Below are positions 31,771-42,965 of a DNA stretch of 64,000 nt, piece after piece; position 1 is the stretch's first letter, and each line of letters begins with the position of its first letter. The position numbers and the translations under genes were made by a program. Source of the stretch: Diadophis punctatus similis (taxonomy: Eukaryota > Chordata > Lepidosauria > Squamata > Dipsadidae); the NCBI GenBank assembly GCA_023053685.1, contig JALIGW010000016.1, positions 14,856,973 through 14,920,972 on the forward strand, given 5' to 3'. Below the pieces are notes generated by a model. That model saw only the letters and a list, made by a program, of their open reading frames with translations, was not told the DNA's origin and did not search any database.

Positions 31771-32500
31771 AACCACTGGAAGCAAAACAGGATACATGGT
31801 GCTACATGTTTTGCAATTGCTGAATAACATCCAGTTGCCATACTATAGAGAAAATATTCCTTATAATTAACTGCCTTGCCATTTAGTTAATTGTGCTGGG
31901 TTTTGCTGCTATTGCATTATTATCATGCTTCTCGTCCTTCTTAGTGCTGTTCCGAAAAAGAGAGTTCTGCCTTAGAAGGGTTTACTCAGGGTGCCCTTCA
32001 CATTGTATAAAAATGTCATGTTTTCATTTGATAAATGTGAAGGCTGTTTATAATCTGGCAACTATCTTCTCCAAGTTACCAGCCTGCCAGGCAGCTGACC
32101 TCAGTGGCATCAAAGAAGAAAGTAATAATACTGGAACCCTTTCTCTTCCTCGTCACTGGAAGACAATTGCGGTTGGCCACAGGTGATTAGGTTAGAGAAG
32201 TGATGTCTAAAGCAAAATAAATCCCTCTTCCACGGTTCCCTGATCTTTGCCACAGAAAATGTGTGGAGGAATATTAGGTGATGACTTTTCTATGGCTTTT
32301 TTCTTGAGGAAAGTGCTTTTTAAAACAAGATTTTTTTAAAAAAAATTAATTCAATCTCTGTAAAATGTTTTTTCCCCTGCAAGGCAATCGAGAATAGCTA
32401 TATGCATCTTGTTCAACAAAGCAAGTGGGTTTATATTACAAGGAAGTAGATTTGGGTTGGACATCATAAAAGCATTCCTAAATTTAAGAAATGTTTAAGG
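31771..32500. other. No gene identified
   Basis: Unclassified. A 97-residue plus-strand frame (31893-32186) has no recognised motif. T-rich and A-rich runs lie near 32320-32350. Confidence 0.35.
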
Positions 32501-32809
32501 CAGTGGTGAAATCCAAAGTTTTTTACTACCGGTTCTGTGGGCGTGGCTTGGTGGGTGTGGCTTGGCTTGGTGGGCGTGCCTTGGTAGGGATGGCAGGGGA
32601 AGGCTACTGCAAAATCTCCATTCCCTCCGCACTCCTGGGGGAAGGATATTGCAAAATCTCCATTCCCACCCCACTCGGGGGCCAGCCAGAGGTGGTGTTT
32701 GCCGGTTCTCCGAACTACTCAAAATTTCTGCTACCGGATCTCCAAACTACTCAAAATTTCCGCTACCGGTTCTTTAGAACCTGTCAGAACCTGCTGGATT
32801 TCACCCCTG
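32501..32809. mobile_element. hAT-type MITE, family H1
   Basis: CAGTGGTGAAATCCAAAG ... CTGGATTTCACCCCTG, in inverted orientation relative to the copy at 2819 ('ccgctaccggttctttagaa'). It has a local duplication of 'ccaaactactcaaaatttc'-type words. The flanking duplication is no longer clear. Confidence 0.8.
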
Positions 32810-32979
32810 GTAAGGGTGGACAAGACTATCTCAGGAAGTGATGGGCTCCACAGAGGCTGAGCAGACAAATGTTAGGGATGCTGCCTATCTTATACTAAAC
32901 ATTGGTTGGCTCCCAATCAAGAATTAACAGAATAGCCTTGATTTGGGTATGGCTAGATGATGATGATGATGATGATGAT

Positions 32980-33580
32980 TATTATTATTTATTCACAAAA
33001 AACGTAATACACAGCAAACGAGATTTATATGCTGGATTTCGTATCACAAGTCGAACACTTCCCAAGTGTCTAGGACTGTGTGATGTATTTTCGTATGATG
33101 CACGCAGATCCAAGTAGGGTGGCCTTTTGCAACTGATAGATCGTGATTTTGTCAATGTTTATTGTTTTCAAATGCTGGTTAAGGTCTTTTGGCACAGCAC
33201 CCAGTGTGCCAATTACCACTGGGACCACCTGTACTGGTTTATGCCAGAGTCGTCGTAATTCAATTTTAAGGTCCTGATATCGGTTAAGTTTTTCTTGTTG
33301 TTTTTCATCAATTCGACAGTCACCTGGTATGGCGACATCAATGATCCACACTTTTTTCTTTTCCACAATCGTGAGGTCTGGCGTGTTATGTTCCAAAACC
33401 TTGTCAGTCTGAATTCGAAAGTCCCAAAGTATTTTGGCATGTTTGTTTTCAACTACTTTCTCAGGTTTATGATCCCACCAGTTCTTTACTACTGGTAGGT
33501 GGTAGTTGTGGCACAGGTTCCAATGAAGCATCTGGGCCACCTAGTTGTGCCTCTGTTTGTAGTTTGTGCGATTTTCTTGC
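32980..33580 (-). mobile_element. R4/Dong-type LINE 3' end next to ATT arrays
   Basis: The minus strand holds the end of a LINE ORF with a restriction-like endonuclease (see 33070-33540), then a short 3' UTR that ends in TAA repeats (32960-32990 on the plus strand read GAT/ATT repeats). A long ATT array begins immediately at its other end. R4/Dong elements are known to insert into TAA repeats, which fits both flanks. Confidence 0.75.
33070..33540 (-). pseudogene. R4/Dong-type LINE C-terminal endonuclease fragment
   Basis: The open frame of 156 residues has HWNLC (residues 6-10), WWDHKPEKV (21-29), TPDLTIVEKKKVWIIDVAIP (53-72) and LGAVPKDL downstream. The PD ... D-containing block is the catalytic region of the restriction-like endonuclease of R2/R4-type LINEs, which nicks target DNA. 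The reverse-transcriptase domain is lost by truncation. No internal stop is present. Confidence 0.75.
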
Positions 33581-33583
33581 AAT

Positions 33584-33981
<398 letters not shown>

Positions 33982-34068
33982 GACTAATATATGCAAAGAG
34001 AAGCCATTTTAGACCCTGGTGAGCTGGAAGTTGTTTAGGGCAAAGCAATAGACTATTTCCTTTGTATA

Positions 34069-34463
34069 CAAGTAGTCGTGGACTTACAACTATTCATTTA
34101 GTGACCTTTCAAAGTTACAACAACATTAAAAAAAGTGCTTATGCCCAGTTTTCACACTTATGACTGTTGCGGCATCCCCATGGTCTTGTGATCAAAATCC
34201 GGACGCTTGGCAACGGGCACGTATTTATGACCGTCGCAGTGCCCCGGTGTCATGTGATCACCTTTTGCAACCTCCCAACAAGCAAAGTCAATGGGAAAGC
34301 CAGATTCACTTTAACAACCATGTTACTAACTTTATAACTGCGGCGATTCACTTAACAACTGTGGCAAGAAAGATCGTAAAGTGGGGGAGGGAAGTCACTT
34401 AACTGTCTCGCTTAGCAATGGAAATTTTGGGCTCAATTGTGGTCATAAATCGAGGACTTCCTG
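34069..34463. mobile_element. MITE family M1, full length
   Basis: CAAGTAGTCGTGGACTTAC ... AATCGAGGACTTCCTG with TA on both sides (34067-34068 and 34464-34465). Confidence 0.9.
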
Positions 34464-34465
34464 TA

Positions 34466-34783
34466 CTGTAGCATTTCAGCCATGGTACAGTTATTTTTTT
34501 AAAAAAAACGACTTTCATATAGCCATCTCAATCTGTATAATTTGTGCTTTTGTTTTGCTGTAACACTTGCGGTTTTTAATAGAATCGCTATTTATTTCAT
34601 ACATCTCAACAAGTCATCACTAAAATACATATGCCTACTGTTAGTAGCATATGGTGCAGCAGCCTGCATCTAGCCATAATTTGGGGGCCTGTGCAAAATA
34701 GTTAAGGCTGGAGTTGGGTGTGTTCTTGTTGGGGAATAAACTTTCCTAAAGCAAGTGCGTTTTCTGAGCATACTTGCATTAGT
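34466..34783. other. No gene seen
   Basis: Unclassified AT-rich stretch between M1 and S1, with a poly-T/poly-A run near 34494-34510. Confidence 0.35.
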
Positions 34784-34784
34784 T

Positions 34785-35095
34785 GATGGCACAGTGGCTC
34801 AGCGGTTAAGAAACTGGTCTTGTCAGCTGGAAAGCCAGCAGTCCTGGTTTGAGACCCGGGCACCAAGCGACGGGGTGAGCTCCCGACCTTGTCCAGCTCC
34901 TGCCAACCTAGCAGTTCGAAAGCATGCAAATGCGAGTTGATAAAGAGGTACCACTTCGGCGGGAAGATAACAGCACTCTGTGATGTCATGCTGACCACAT
35001 GACTGCGGAAATGTCTTCGGACAGCACTGGTTTAATGGCTGGAAATGGAGATGAGCATCTCCCCCTATAGTTGGCAACGACTAGCAGAGTAAAGT
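34785..35095 (+). mobile_element. SINE family S1 (Sauria-SINE type)
   Basis: The head 'gatggcacagtggctcagcg' and B-box-like 'ggtttgagacccgg' precede 'cctagcagttcgaaagcatg' and 'catgctgaccacatgactgc'. The BovB-like tail is 'tagttggcaacgactagcag'. Confidence 0.85.
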
Positions 35096-35104
35096 CGACA
35101 GCTA

Positions 35105-35436
35105 TGCTGGCTGGTGAATTCTGGGAGTTTATTTATTATTTATTTATTAGTGACATTTATATACCGCCTCACAGTGCAAGCACTCTCTAAGCGGTTTACA
35201 CCAGTAAGCAATGTATATTTACATTGCCCCCAACAATCTGGGTCCTCATTTTACCTACCTCGGAAGGATGGAAGGCTGAGTCAACCTTGAGCCGGTGAGA
35301 TTTGAACCGCTGACCTGAAGATCAGTGTCAGCTAAAGTGGCCTGCAGTACTCCACTCTAACCACTGCGCCACCTCGGCTCTTAACAGCGAGTTGAAGTCC
35401 ACAAGTCTTAAAGTTGCCAACTTTGAAGATCTCTGG
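35105..35436. mobile_element. H5-type element carrying a minus-strand S2 SINE
   Basis: H5 core words lie on both sides of the SINE: 'ggctggtgaattctgggagt' (35109-35128) and 'gttgaagtccacaagtctta' (about 35393-35412). S2 occupies about 35129-35390 ('gacatttatataccgcctca', 'ctcggaaggatggaaggctg', 'cactgcgccacctcggctct'). Confidence 0.85.
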
Positions 35437-35724
35437 TCTACAGGGATTCCTTTACCTTTACTGCATGCATAAATTGCTTTTTTGTTTTGCAACTCACTTT
35501 GAGAGACTTTCGGCTCTAAAGGAGGACCTGGAAAAAAAGAAAAGGAAAGGAAAACGTCTCCATTAAAATAAAACAGCAGAATTGAAAATAAAAATAAAAT
35601 CATGCTTTCATAAAACACGATTTTACCTGCTGATTACCTAAAGTAGTGCATTCTGTTAAGGAAGCCAAAGGTGTGATGCTTTCAGGAGTAATTTTTGCAC
35701 TTTCCATTTTCAGCAAAATAAGTG
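35437..35724. other. No gene seen
   Basis: Unclassified, A-rich sequence without a coding signature. Confidence 0.35.
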
Positions 35725-35732
35725 GAGTGCGG

Positions 35733-36085
35733 CAGGGGTGGGTTCCAACTTACCTCGCTGCTGGTTCACTCCCTCTCGCGCCGCGTGGGCGTGCCTCATG
35801 GGTGCGCACGCGCATTGCATGCACATGCGCAATAATGAAAAATCCAAAAAAATAATTAAAAAAAATAAAGCCGAAAAAAAGATGGTGACCGCATGCACAG
35901 TGCCGGAACTCGGCTTCTGCGCATGCTCAGAAGGAAATAAAAAATAAAAAATAATTTTTAAAAAAAGATGGCAGCGCTCACGGACTGGCACCGACTGATC
36001 CAGTTCGGTGACATCATCGTGACGTCACCAGCAGGTTGCTACCGGTTCAGGTGAACTGGTCCGAACCGGGAGGAATCCACCCCTG
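35733..36085. mobile_element. hAT-type MITE, family H1
   Basis: CAGGGGTGGGTTCCAAC ... GAGGAATCCACCCCTG, with flanks gagtgcgg and gggtgcgg matching at 7 of 8. It contains 'ctgcgcatgctcagaagg' and A-rich blocks. Confidence 0.88.
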
Positions 36086-36093
36086 GGGTGCGG

Positions 36094-36694
36094 TAATATT
36101 AACATTTCTATGTAGCTTCCTTTTCTTGTTTGGCTGTTGATCTTAGGTTCTAATAGGCTGCAAAGCCAGTGAGGGGAAAGATAGGAAGATGTGCTTTGGC
36201 TGGCTTCGCAGGCACTTTAGATGGGTTCCTGCGTGTGCTTGGAAATGTAACAGTCCTTACCGTAATGACATGAGCTGGACCACTTGGGGGGCTTAAGCAA
36301 TCAAATTGTTTTTTTCCAAACGGAAAAAGTATTTCCGCAGCAAATTTTCTAGCCATAATTCTCCTAGAACTGTTTGCCAAGCTGCAGGTTTTGAGACCAT
36401 GAAGTGGGATCTTCAGTGTTTCTGATGAAAACAGGCGCATTAGGACCCTTGCTAAAGACTGACCTAGACAAATCTGTGATATCATTGGATTCAAGGATGC
36501 GGATTCTGCGTGTATTTTAAGGGATTAGGGAAAGGGCACAAAGAAGTTTTGGAATGGCTGATGACTGATACTGAAGAAGAAATAATGAAATCATTAGCTG
36601 AGTTCTTATCATGCTGAGACTGGGTTTTTATGACATTCAGAGACTCCCAAAATTGAGCAGAATCAAATTCGGTCAATAAGTGAATGGAGACTAT
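36094..36694. other. No gene identified; 114-residue minus-strand frame
   Basis: A minus-strand frame (36150-36494) encodes 114 residues without low-complexity sequence and without repeat signatures. I do not recognise a domain. Splice motifs that would make it an exon are not evident. Confidence 0.25.
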
Positions 36695-37360
36695 AATTTA
36701 TTACTTATAATAACTTTATTGTCACTTTGAATGTACACTAATTGGCGATACATTAAAATGAAATTTCATTGCATACAGCTCTCAAAGGGTCACCACCTCC
36801 AATATACTCTACATAAACATGACAAAATAAATATGCATATAGCCACATATATTATATGACATGGAGAAACAACACAGTCTAGTTCGGATGTATACATGTA
36901 TGTGGTGAGAAAAAATGCATCTTGTGAGTTTACCAGACAGATGGCCTAGGGAACAAAGCTGTTACAGAATCTGGTAGTCCTGCTAGAAATACTCCGAAAC
37001 CTCTTCCCAGAGAGGAGCAACAGAAACAGACCATGAAGTGGGTGTGTGGGGTCTCTAACAATGGTTCGAGCGCTAAGCACATAAGCGGTATTCTGAATAA
37101 TGGGAAGCAAGCTTCCTATAATCTTCTCCACTGTCCTCACCACTCTCTGTATGGACTTTCTATCTGAGGCACTGCTGCCACCAAACCAAACAGGGATGCA
37201 GTTTGTTAAAACACTCTCGATTGTGCCTCTGTAAAAAGTGGCTGGCACAGAAGGAGAAAGATGTGCTCTCTTCATCCGACACAGGAAATACAGACACTGA
37301 TTTGCACGCTTCACTAAGGATGACATGTGGAGAGACCAATTCAGATTATCAGCCATTTTC
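36695..37360 (-). mobile_element. L2-type LINE 3' end, minus strand
   Basis: Read on the minus strand, the element ends 'gtgacaataaagttatta', the same 3' UTR as the plus-strand copy at 15470, but without a long TTCTA array. It includes the C-terminal RT ORF described at 36946-37356. Confidence 0.88.
36946..37356 (-). pseudogene. L2-type LINE ORF2 C-terminal fragment
   Basis: The 136-residue open frame has FYRGTIESVLTNCIPVWFGG, SASDRKSIQRVVRTVEKIIG, DPTHPLHGLFLLL and FRSISSRTTRFCNSF. These are the conserved thumb/C-terminal words of L2/CR1-superfamily reverse transcriptases. Catalytic motifs lie upstream and were lost by truncation. Confidence 0.85.
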
Positions 37361-37371
37361 TGTTCATTATA

Positions 37372-37793
37372 CGGGTAGCCCTCAATTCACGACCGTAATG
37401 GAGCCTGCCCATTATAGTTGGAAGTCATAACAGCTGTTAAGTGAAGCACCTGCATGTTTGCCTTGCAAACACCCATCCCTGCTCTCCCTGATGCAGTCGT
37501 TAAACAAACACAGAAGTTGTTAAGCAAAGCATGGGGTGCTTCGGGTCCCTGGGATGCCTAGTGCAGGCCTTCCCTGGGCCTCCCAAGACTTGCCACATTG
37601 CCTGAGGCACCCCATGTTCTGTTTCCCATGCCTTGGGGTTCCTGCAGGCCTTGTGCTTGCTTCCGACCCTACCGGGCCCCACCCACTGCAGTGTCCGTAA
37701 CTTTGGGACAGACTCATAAGCAGCTTTTGTGAGGGAGTCTGTTGTAACTTCGAATGGTCACTAAGCGACCGGTCGTAAGTTGAGGAATACCTG
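37372..37793. mobile_element. M1-related MITE, diverged subfamily
   Basis: CGGGTAGCCCTCAATTCACG ... GTAAGTTGAGGAATACCTG, with TA before the left end. The outer 100 bases follow M1, but the interior is GC-rich and different, so this is a separate subfamily. Confidence 0.7.
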
Positions 37794-38346
37794 AAAGTGG
37801 AAACTCAATCAAGCTCCCACCTTACTCCTGGAAGAAGGTGATCTCCAATCACCTCTGTACCACTACATAGATTGCAGGAGGCACTAGAATAATTCAATTT
37901 TGCAATTCATTATCCTGAGATGCGGTGCTGGCTACCAGATTCACTGGCTTTGAAAAAGTCGAACAATTTATGAACATCATTGGGATCAGTGTCTATTAGC
38001 CTTGATGGCCGTGGGACAAGCTGTTCCTTCTTTTTATAGTAGTCTGATTGCCTAAATTTTCATTCATCTCTTTACAAGGATATTCATGGATTCCCTGGTG
38101 CCAGCATCTCTTGCCTGCGATGACCAGGGTTTCCAGATTGGCTCCAGTTTATGGGTTGCTTTGGAAATAAATTAGTCTGTCGATTGACATACACAAATAA
38201 ATATAGTATCAGTTATAATCAATCTCTTCCTGAATATAGCACGGTGGGGATTCATGCTGAATTCATGGACTGGCATCCAGAGAGACCAGGGGTCTCCCCT
38301 CCCCGTAGCATCCCTTGCCCTTAAATCTCTTTACAGAGAAGACCTT
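37794..38346. other. No gene seen
   Basis: Unclassified sequence. Near 37907-38060 it holds words such as 'cattatcctgagatgcggtg' and 'tgatggccgtgggacaagct' of unknown origin. Confidence 0.35.
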
Positions 38347-38347
38347 T

Positions 38348-38905
38348 ACAGATTATTAGAGTTGGAAGGGACCTTGTAGGTCATCTAGTCCAACCCCCTG
38401 CTCAAGCAGGAGTCCCTACACCATTTGGACAAATGGCAGTCCAGTCTCCCTTTGAAAGTCTCAAGTGTTGGAGTTCTCACAACCTCCGAAGGCAAGCTGT
38501 TCCACTGGTTGATCGCTCTCACCGTCAGAAAGTTTCTCCTTATTTCCAGGTTGAATCTCTCCTTGGTCAGTTTCCATCCATTATTCCTTGTCTGACTTTC
38601 TGGTGCCTTGGAAAATAGCCTGACCCCCTCCTGTCTGTGGCAGCCCCTCAAGTATTGGAACACTGTTATCATGTCACCCCTGGTCCTTCTCTTCGCCAGA
38701 CTGGCCATGTCCAGTTCCTGCAATCACTCTTCGTATGTTATAGTTTCCAGTCCCCTAATCATCCTGGTTGCTCTCCTCTGCACTTTCTTTGAGTTTCAAT
38801 GTCTTTTTTGTAGTGTGGTGACCAAAACTGGATGCAGTACTCTAGCTGCGGTCTAACTAAGGCTTTATAGAGTGGTATTAGTGGTCCTTTGTATTGCAGA
38901 GTGAG
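38348..38905 (-). mobile_element. CR1 LINE 3' end with ORF2 C-terminus
   Basis: The minus strand reads from [20 protein letters not shown] (within 38759-38953) to the 3' terminal words 'ggactagatgacctacaagg'. A frameshift separates the two coding parts. The copy is 5'-truncated near the CR1 thumb region. Confidence 0.85.
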
Positions 38906-38976
38906 CAAAGATCCATCAGAGGAGAGAGAGAGGGTTGGGACAAGTATTGCCAAAGATTTACTTCTATCATTGAATA

Positions 38977-39360
38977 CAGGTAGTCCTCGGCTTACAACAG
39001 TTCATTTAGTGACCATTCAAAGTTACAGCGGCATTGAAAAAAGTGACTTATGGCCATTTTTCACAAGTATGACCATTACAGCATCCCCATGGTCACGTGA
39101 TCAAAATTCAGATGCTGGGCAACTGGTTCAGTTGCAGTGTCCTGGGATCGTGTGATCAGCTTTTGCGATCTTCTGACAAGCACAGTGAAGGGGACAGTCA
39201 GATTCACTTAACAACCATGTTGCTAACTTAACAATTGCAGCGATTTGCTTAACAACCGTGGCAAGAAAGGTAGTAAAATGGGGCAAAACGCACTTAACAA
39301 ATGTCTCATTAACAACATAAATTTTGGGCTCTATTGTAGTCATAAGTTGAGGATTACCTA
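38977..39360. mobile_element. MITE family M1, full length
   Basis: CAGGTAGTCCTCGGCTTAC ... TTGAGGATTACCTA with TA on both sides (38975-38976 and 39361-39362). Confidence 0.9.
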
Positions 39361-39483
39361 TATAAGGCTGAGGAGGTGAGCCATTTGCCTGTGGGAAAGG
39401 GCAGGGCTGCAGTAGGACTGCAGGAAGGTTGTGAAGTGGAGATGAAGAACGCATGCAAGGAATTAAATGTGTCAGTTTAATTA

Positions 39484-40110
39484 CCGTATTTTTTGGAGTA
39501 TAACACACCTTTTTCCTCCCTAAAAGTGGCTGAAAATTTGGGTGCGTCTTATACTTCGAATGTAGCTTTTTTTCCAGCCCTAACTAGGTGCTAACAGATC
39601 TTCCCAGCTCTTACCTTGCAGGCTCTTTCATTGTTACTCTCTCCAAAGAATGTTTTTCCAGCCCTAAGACTTTGCAGAATTTTTTTTCATTGCTCTACTT
39701 GCTCCGAATAAGTTTTTTTCTAGCCCTAACCAGGTGCTAACTATCTTCCCAGCTCTTACTGGCTTGCAGGTTCTTTCATTGTTACTCTCTCAGAAGAAGG
39801 TTTTTTTAAGTCCTAACCAGGAGATAAAATAATGTGCTGAAGCTGCTCCGAATAAGTTTTTTTCTAGCCCTAACCAGGTGTTAACGATCTTCCCAGCTCT
39901 TACTGGCTTGCATGTTCTTTCATTGTTACTCTCTCAGAAGAAGGTTTTTTAAAGTCCTAACCAGGGGATAAAATAATGTGCTGAAGCTGACCAGACTAAG
40001 GATGCTAGCCAGATGAATACCTGGTAGGCAGATTGTTTTCCCCTATTTTCCTCCCCAAAAACTAAGGTGCGTCTTATACTCTGGTGCGTCTTATACTCCG
40101 AAAAATACGG
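39484..40110. mobile_element. TA-flanked MITE, family M2
   Basis: The 627-bp element starts CCGTATTTTTTGGAGTATAA and ends TTATACTCCGAAAAATACGG between TA dinucleotides. The interior contains three imperfect direct repeats of about 120 bp ('ttctagccctaaccaggtg', 'cttcccagctcttactggct', 'ctctcagaagaaggttttt'). No coding capacity. Confidence 0.88.
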
Positions 40111-40130
40111 TATTAAGGGAGGAGCTAAAA

Positions 40131-40554
40131 CAGTGATGGCAAAACTTTTTTGGTTCGCGTGCCAAAAGGGGATGTGTGCGCGTCCTAGTGTGTGCACACA
40201 TCTTCACACTCATTCCCTCCCCCACGCATGCGCACAAGCCCCCCGCGCTGGGCCCTGTGCATGCGCACAGGCCTCACTGAAGCCTGGGACAGTGAAAAAC
40301 GGCCAAACAGGCAAACCGAAAGTTTGGAACAACGGACTTCCGGTTTGCCTGTTGTGCTTTTTTTTGCACTCCGGAGGCTTCAGGGAAGTTTCCCTGAAGC
40401 CTCCGGAGGGCGAAACGGCCTTCCCCAAGGCCGAAAATCAGCTGGCCAGCGCGCGCATGCCCACTGGAGCTGACATAGGGCAAAGCCTCGCGTGCCCTCC
40501 GATATGGCTCCGCATGCCACCTGTGGCACGTGTGCCATAGGTTCGCCATCACTG
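40131..40554. mobile_element. hAT element, family H3
   Basis: The perfect duplication agctaaaa (40123-40130 and 40555-40562) brackets CAGTGATGGCAAAACT ... ATAGGTTCGCCATCACTG. An internal inverted repeat (about 40365-40415, 'cttcagggaagtttccctga') forms a strong hairpin. It contains several gcatgcgc words. Confidence 0.95.
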
Positions 40555-40562
40555 AGCTAAAA

Positions 40563-41072
40563 TGTATACTGTATTTAAAAATAGGAATTGGTGTGGTCCA
40601 GGTTGCTCATGTATATGAAGGTAGGAATCCATAGGTTGGTGACAGTTCCATGTTATGCTTCAGTCAGTACGTTAATGGAAGATGAAGAACCAGAGATGAG
40701 TTTTAGGGAAAAACTGCAACTTTCTAAATAAATGAGTTGCAGAAGGAAAAAAATGATTCTGCATCTGAATGGTTGGGTGGCAATGAATTGAGGGAATATA
40801 GAATGAGTGATTGGGCCATTAGGAGCGACCCAGAGATGAATGAAAATGGTGAGTATTTGCTTAGGGAAAAAAAGAGATTGTTTTGAATACGTGTGTTCAT
40901 GCATACCCACAGGCATGGTGAAACAGAATAATTGAAAAGTAGGACTGATTCGTTTGTTTATGATCAGAGTTTGAGAGAATTAATTGAAGGGGACAATTGA
41001 TGAGAGGGTTGCATGTAGGACAGAGCGGATGCTAGAAAAAAACCAACCAAGTGAAAGAAACTAGAGTGAAAA
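40563..41072. other. No gene seen; possible old LINE sequence
   Basis: A-rich plus-strand sequence with purine-biased words ('gaaaaaaagagattgttttg'). Its base composition resembles the decayed LINE at 44451-45290 but I cannot prove a link. Confidence 0.25.
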
Positions 41073-41074
41073 TA

Positions 41075-41618
41075 CTGTGTTTCCCCAAAAATAAGACCCG
41101 GTCTTATTTTTTTCCTCCAAAAGAGACATTAGGTCTCATTTTCAGGGAAATTTTCCACTGACTGACCTCATGGTGGCAGCACCGACAGCCCCACCCAGCC
41201 CGTTTGGCTTTCCTGAAGGCCTTTCTGACAGCAAAATGGAGGCCGGGGGGCGCCGGGCGCAATAATCCAGAGCTCGTTTCTCAGCTGCAGAGGCCTTTCC
41301 TGAAGGCCTCTGATGGTGAAACAGAGGCTGGGGGCGATGCGTGCAAGTGGTGGCAAACAGCCGCAGAAGAAGTGAGCCCGGCAAGGTGAGGCAGGTGTCT
41401 GGGCGTGGGAGGCGTGGTTGCAACTGTAAGCAGGTGTGGGGCACGTAGGGCAGCTCTACCCCTCCCCATCCCCACCCTAGCTTGATTTTTACTTGTGGGC
41501 CTTGCCCCACTTCATACAACCAGGTGCAATGGAGTCGGCGGAGGGCTTATTTTGGGGGTAGGGTTTATATTGAGCGCACGTGTAAAAATCAAGCTAGGGC
41601 TTATTTTCAGGGAAACGT
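41075..41618. mobile_element. TA-flanked MITE, family M3
   Basis: CTGTGTTTCCCCAAAAATAA ... GCTTATTTTCAGGGAAACGT lies between TA dinucleotides. The GC-rich interior (41165-41465) is a chance source of long minus-strand frames. Confidence 0.8.
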
Positions 41619-41770
41619 TACAATGAAAAAAGAGGATGTGGAAGTTACTTGAGACAGGTAAAAAAGTGTTTTGGAAGTTGAGTCACGGCAACTGGACTCC
41701 TTTTATTTTTTGGTTTCAAATGTTTCACTGCTTATCTAAGTAGTTTCTTCGCTCAAATTTGTAGAAACTA

Positions 41771-42090
41771 CAGGTAGTCCTCGACTAACGTCCACAATTG
41801 AGCCCAAATTTTCTGTTGCTAAGCGAGACAGATGTTAAGTGAGCTTTGCCCCGTTTTATGGCTTTTTTTGCCACGGTTTTTAAGTGAGTCACTGCACTTG
41901 TTAAGTTAGTAACACAGTTGTGAAGTGAATCTGGTTTCTCCGTTGACTTTGCTTGTCAGACGATCACATGACCGCACGACACACTGCCACCTTCATAAAT
42001 ATGAGCCAGTTGCCAAGTGGCCGAATTATGATCATGTGACCATGGCAATGCTGCAACAGTTGTAAGTGTGAAAAATGGTCTTTAAGTCAC
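41771..42090. mobile_element. MITE family M1, right end missing
   Basis: It starts CAGGTAGTCCTCGACTAACG after TA and follows M1 to 'ggtctttaagtcac', where another element begins. Confidence 0.85.
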
Positions 42091-42933
42091 TTTTTTTTGA
42101 GTGTTTAAACATTTTATTAGATTATAGAATACAATATGAAATAGAAAAGCAAATAGGAAGATATATTGGGGGGGAAGTGGTGGGATTCAAATAATTTAAC
42201 AACCGGTTTGCCCAGAGTCAGGTTGGCTGTCATGGGAGGCGTGGCCCATCCCCGTCCTCCAGCTCCGCTGCACATGCGGGATGAGCCTTCCGCAACGGCC
42301 AACCTGACCCTGGGCAAACTGGTTAAATTACCCCCCTTCCCGCTATCAAAGTGGATCCTGGGTGCTGTGCTGCAATGGAGAAACAGGCAACAGAGCAACT
42401 GGCATGAAGGAAGGAGGAGGAGTAAGGAGAAGGAAGAAGGAAAGCGGCCTTCTTCTCTCGCGCCGGCCTCTGCATTGCCTGTTTCTCTTTTGCAGCAGAG
42501 TGCCCAGGATCCACTTTGATAGCAGGGGTGGGTGAGGGTAATTTAACAACCGGTTCACCTGAACCTGTGCAAACCGGCTGAATCCCACCACTGAGGGGTG
42601 GGGAAGGGGAAAGAGAAGTGAGGGGCAGTGGAAGAAAAGAAAAAAGTGTTGACCTCCGACTCCTGTTGCAATAAAATAAGCATTAACATCAAACCACAAC
42701 CTTTTACTTTTCTGTAATAATATAAATGAGCCATTTCTATAAAAACAAATCAATCTAATTGGTAAAACCCAAAATCAAAGTTTCATTTTTTCCCCACCTC
42801 AAGTACAAAGTCCATGTGGCAACAAAAGTACTTATAATCTTTTCTTTGATCAAAAAGGTCAGATTTAGCCATCTGCCAATTCCATCTGCTTCTGTAGCCA
42901 TTCGTCCCTGGTGGGAGTCAAAATGTCCTTCTA
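42091..42933 (-). mobile_element. Possible L1-like LINE fragment, split by H1
   Basis: A T run at 42091-42098 (poly-A on the minus strand) begins the segment, and ttaagtcac occurs at 42082-42090 and 42934-42942, a possible 9-bp target duplication. The interior has no convincing coding frame. Classification as L1 rests only on the A-rich end and the duplication. Confidence 0.35.
42175..42593. mobile_element. hAT-type MITE, family H1 (long subfamily)
   Basis: AAGTGGTGGGATTCAAATAA ... GGCTGAATCCCACCACTG. The two halves are large inverted repeats (cf. 'tatcaaagtggatcctgggt' and 'aggatccactttgatagcag'). The copy at 54610 is its close relative. The flanks tggggggg and aggggtgg are a weak match. 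Confidence 0.82.
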
Positions 42934-42965
42934 TTAAGTCACAAAAACAGATTAGGAACACAAGT

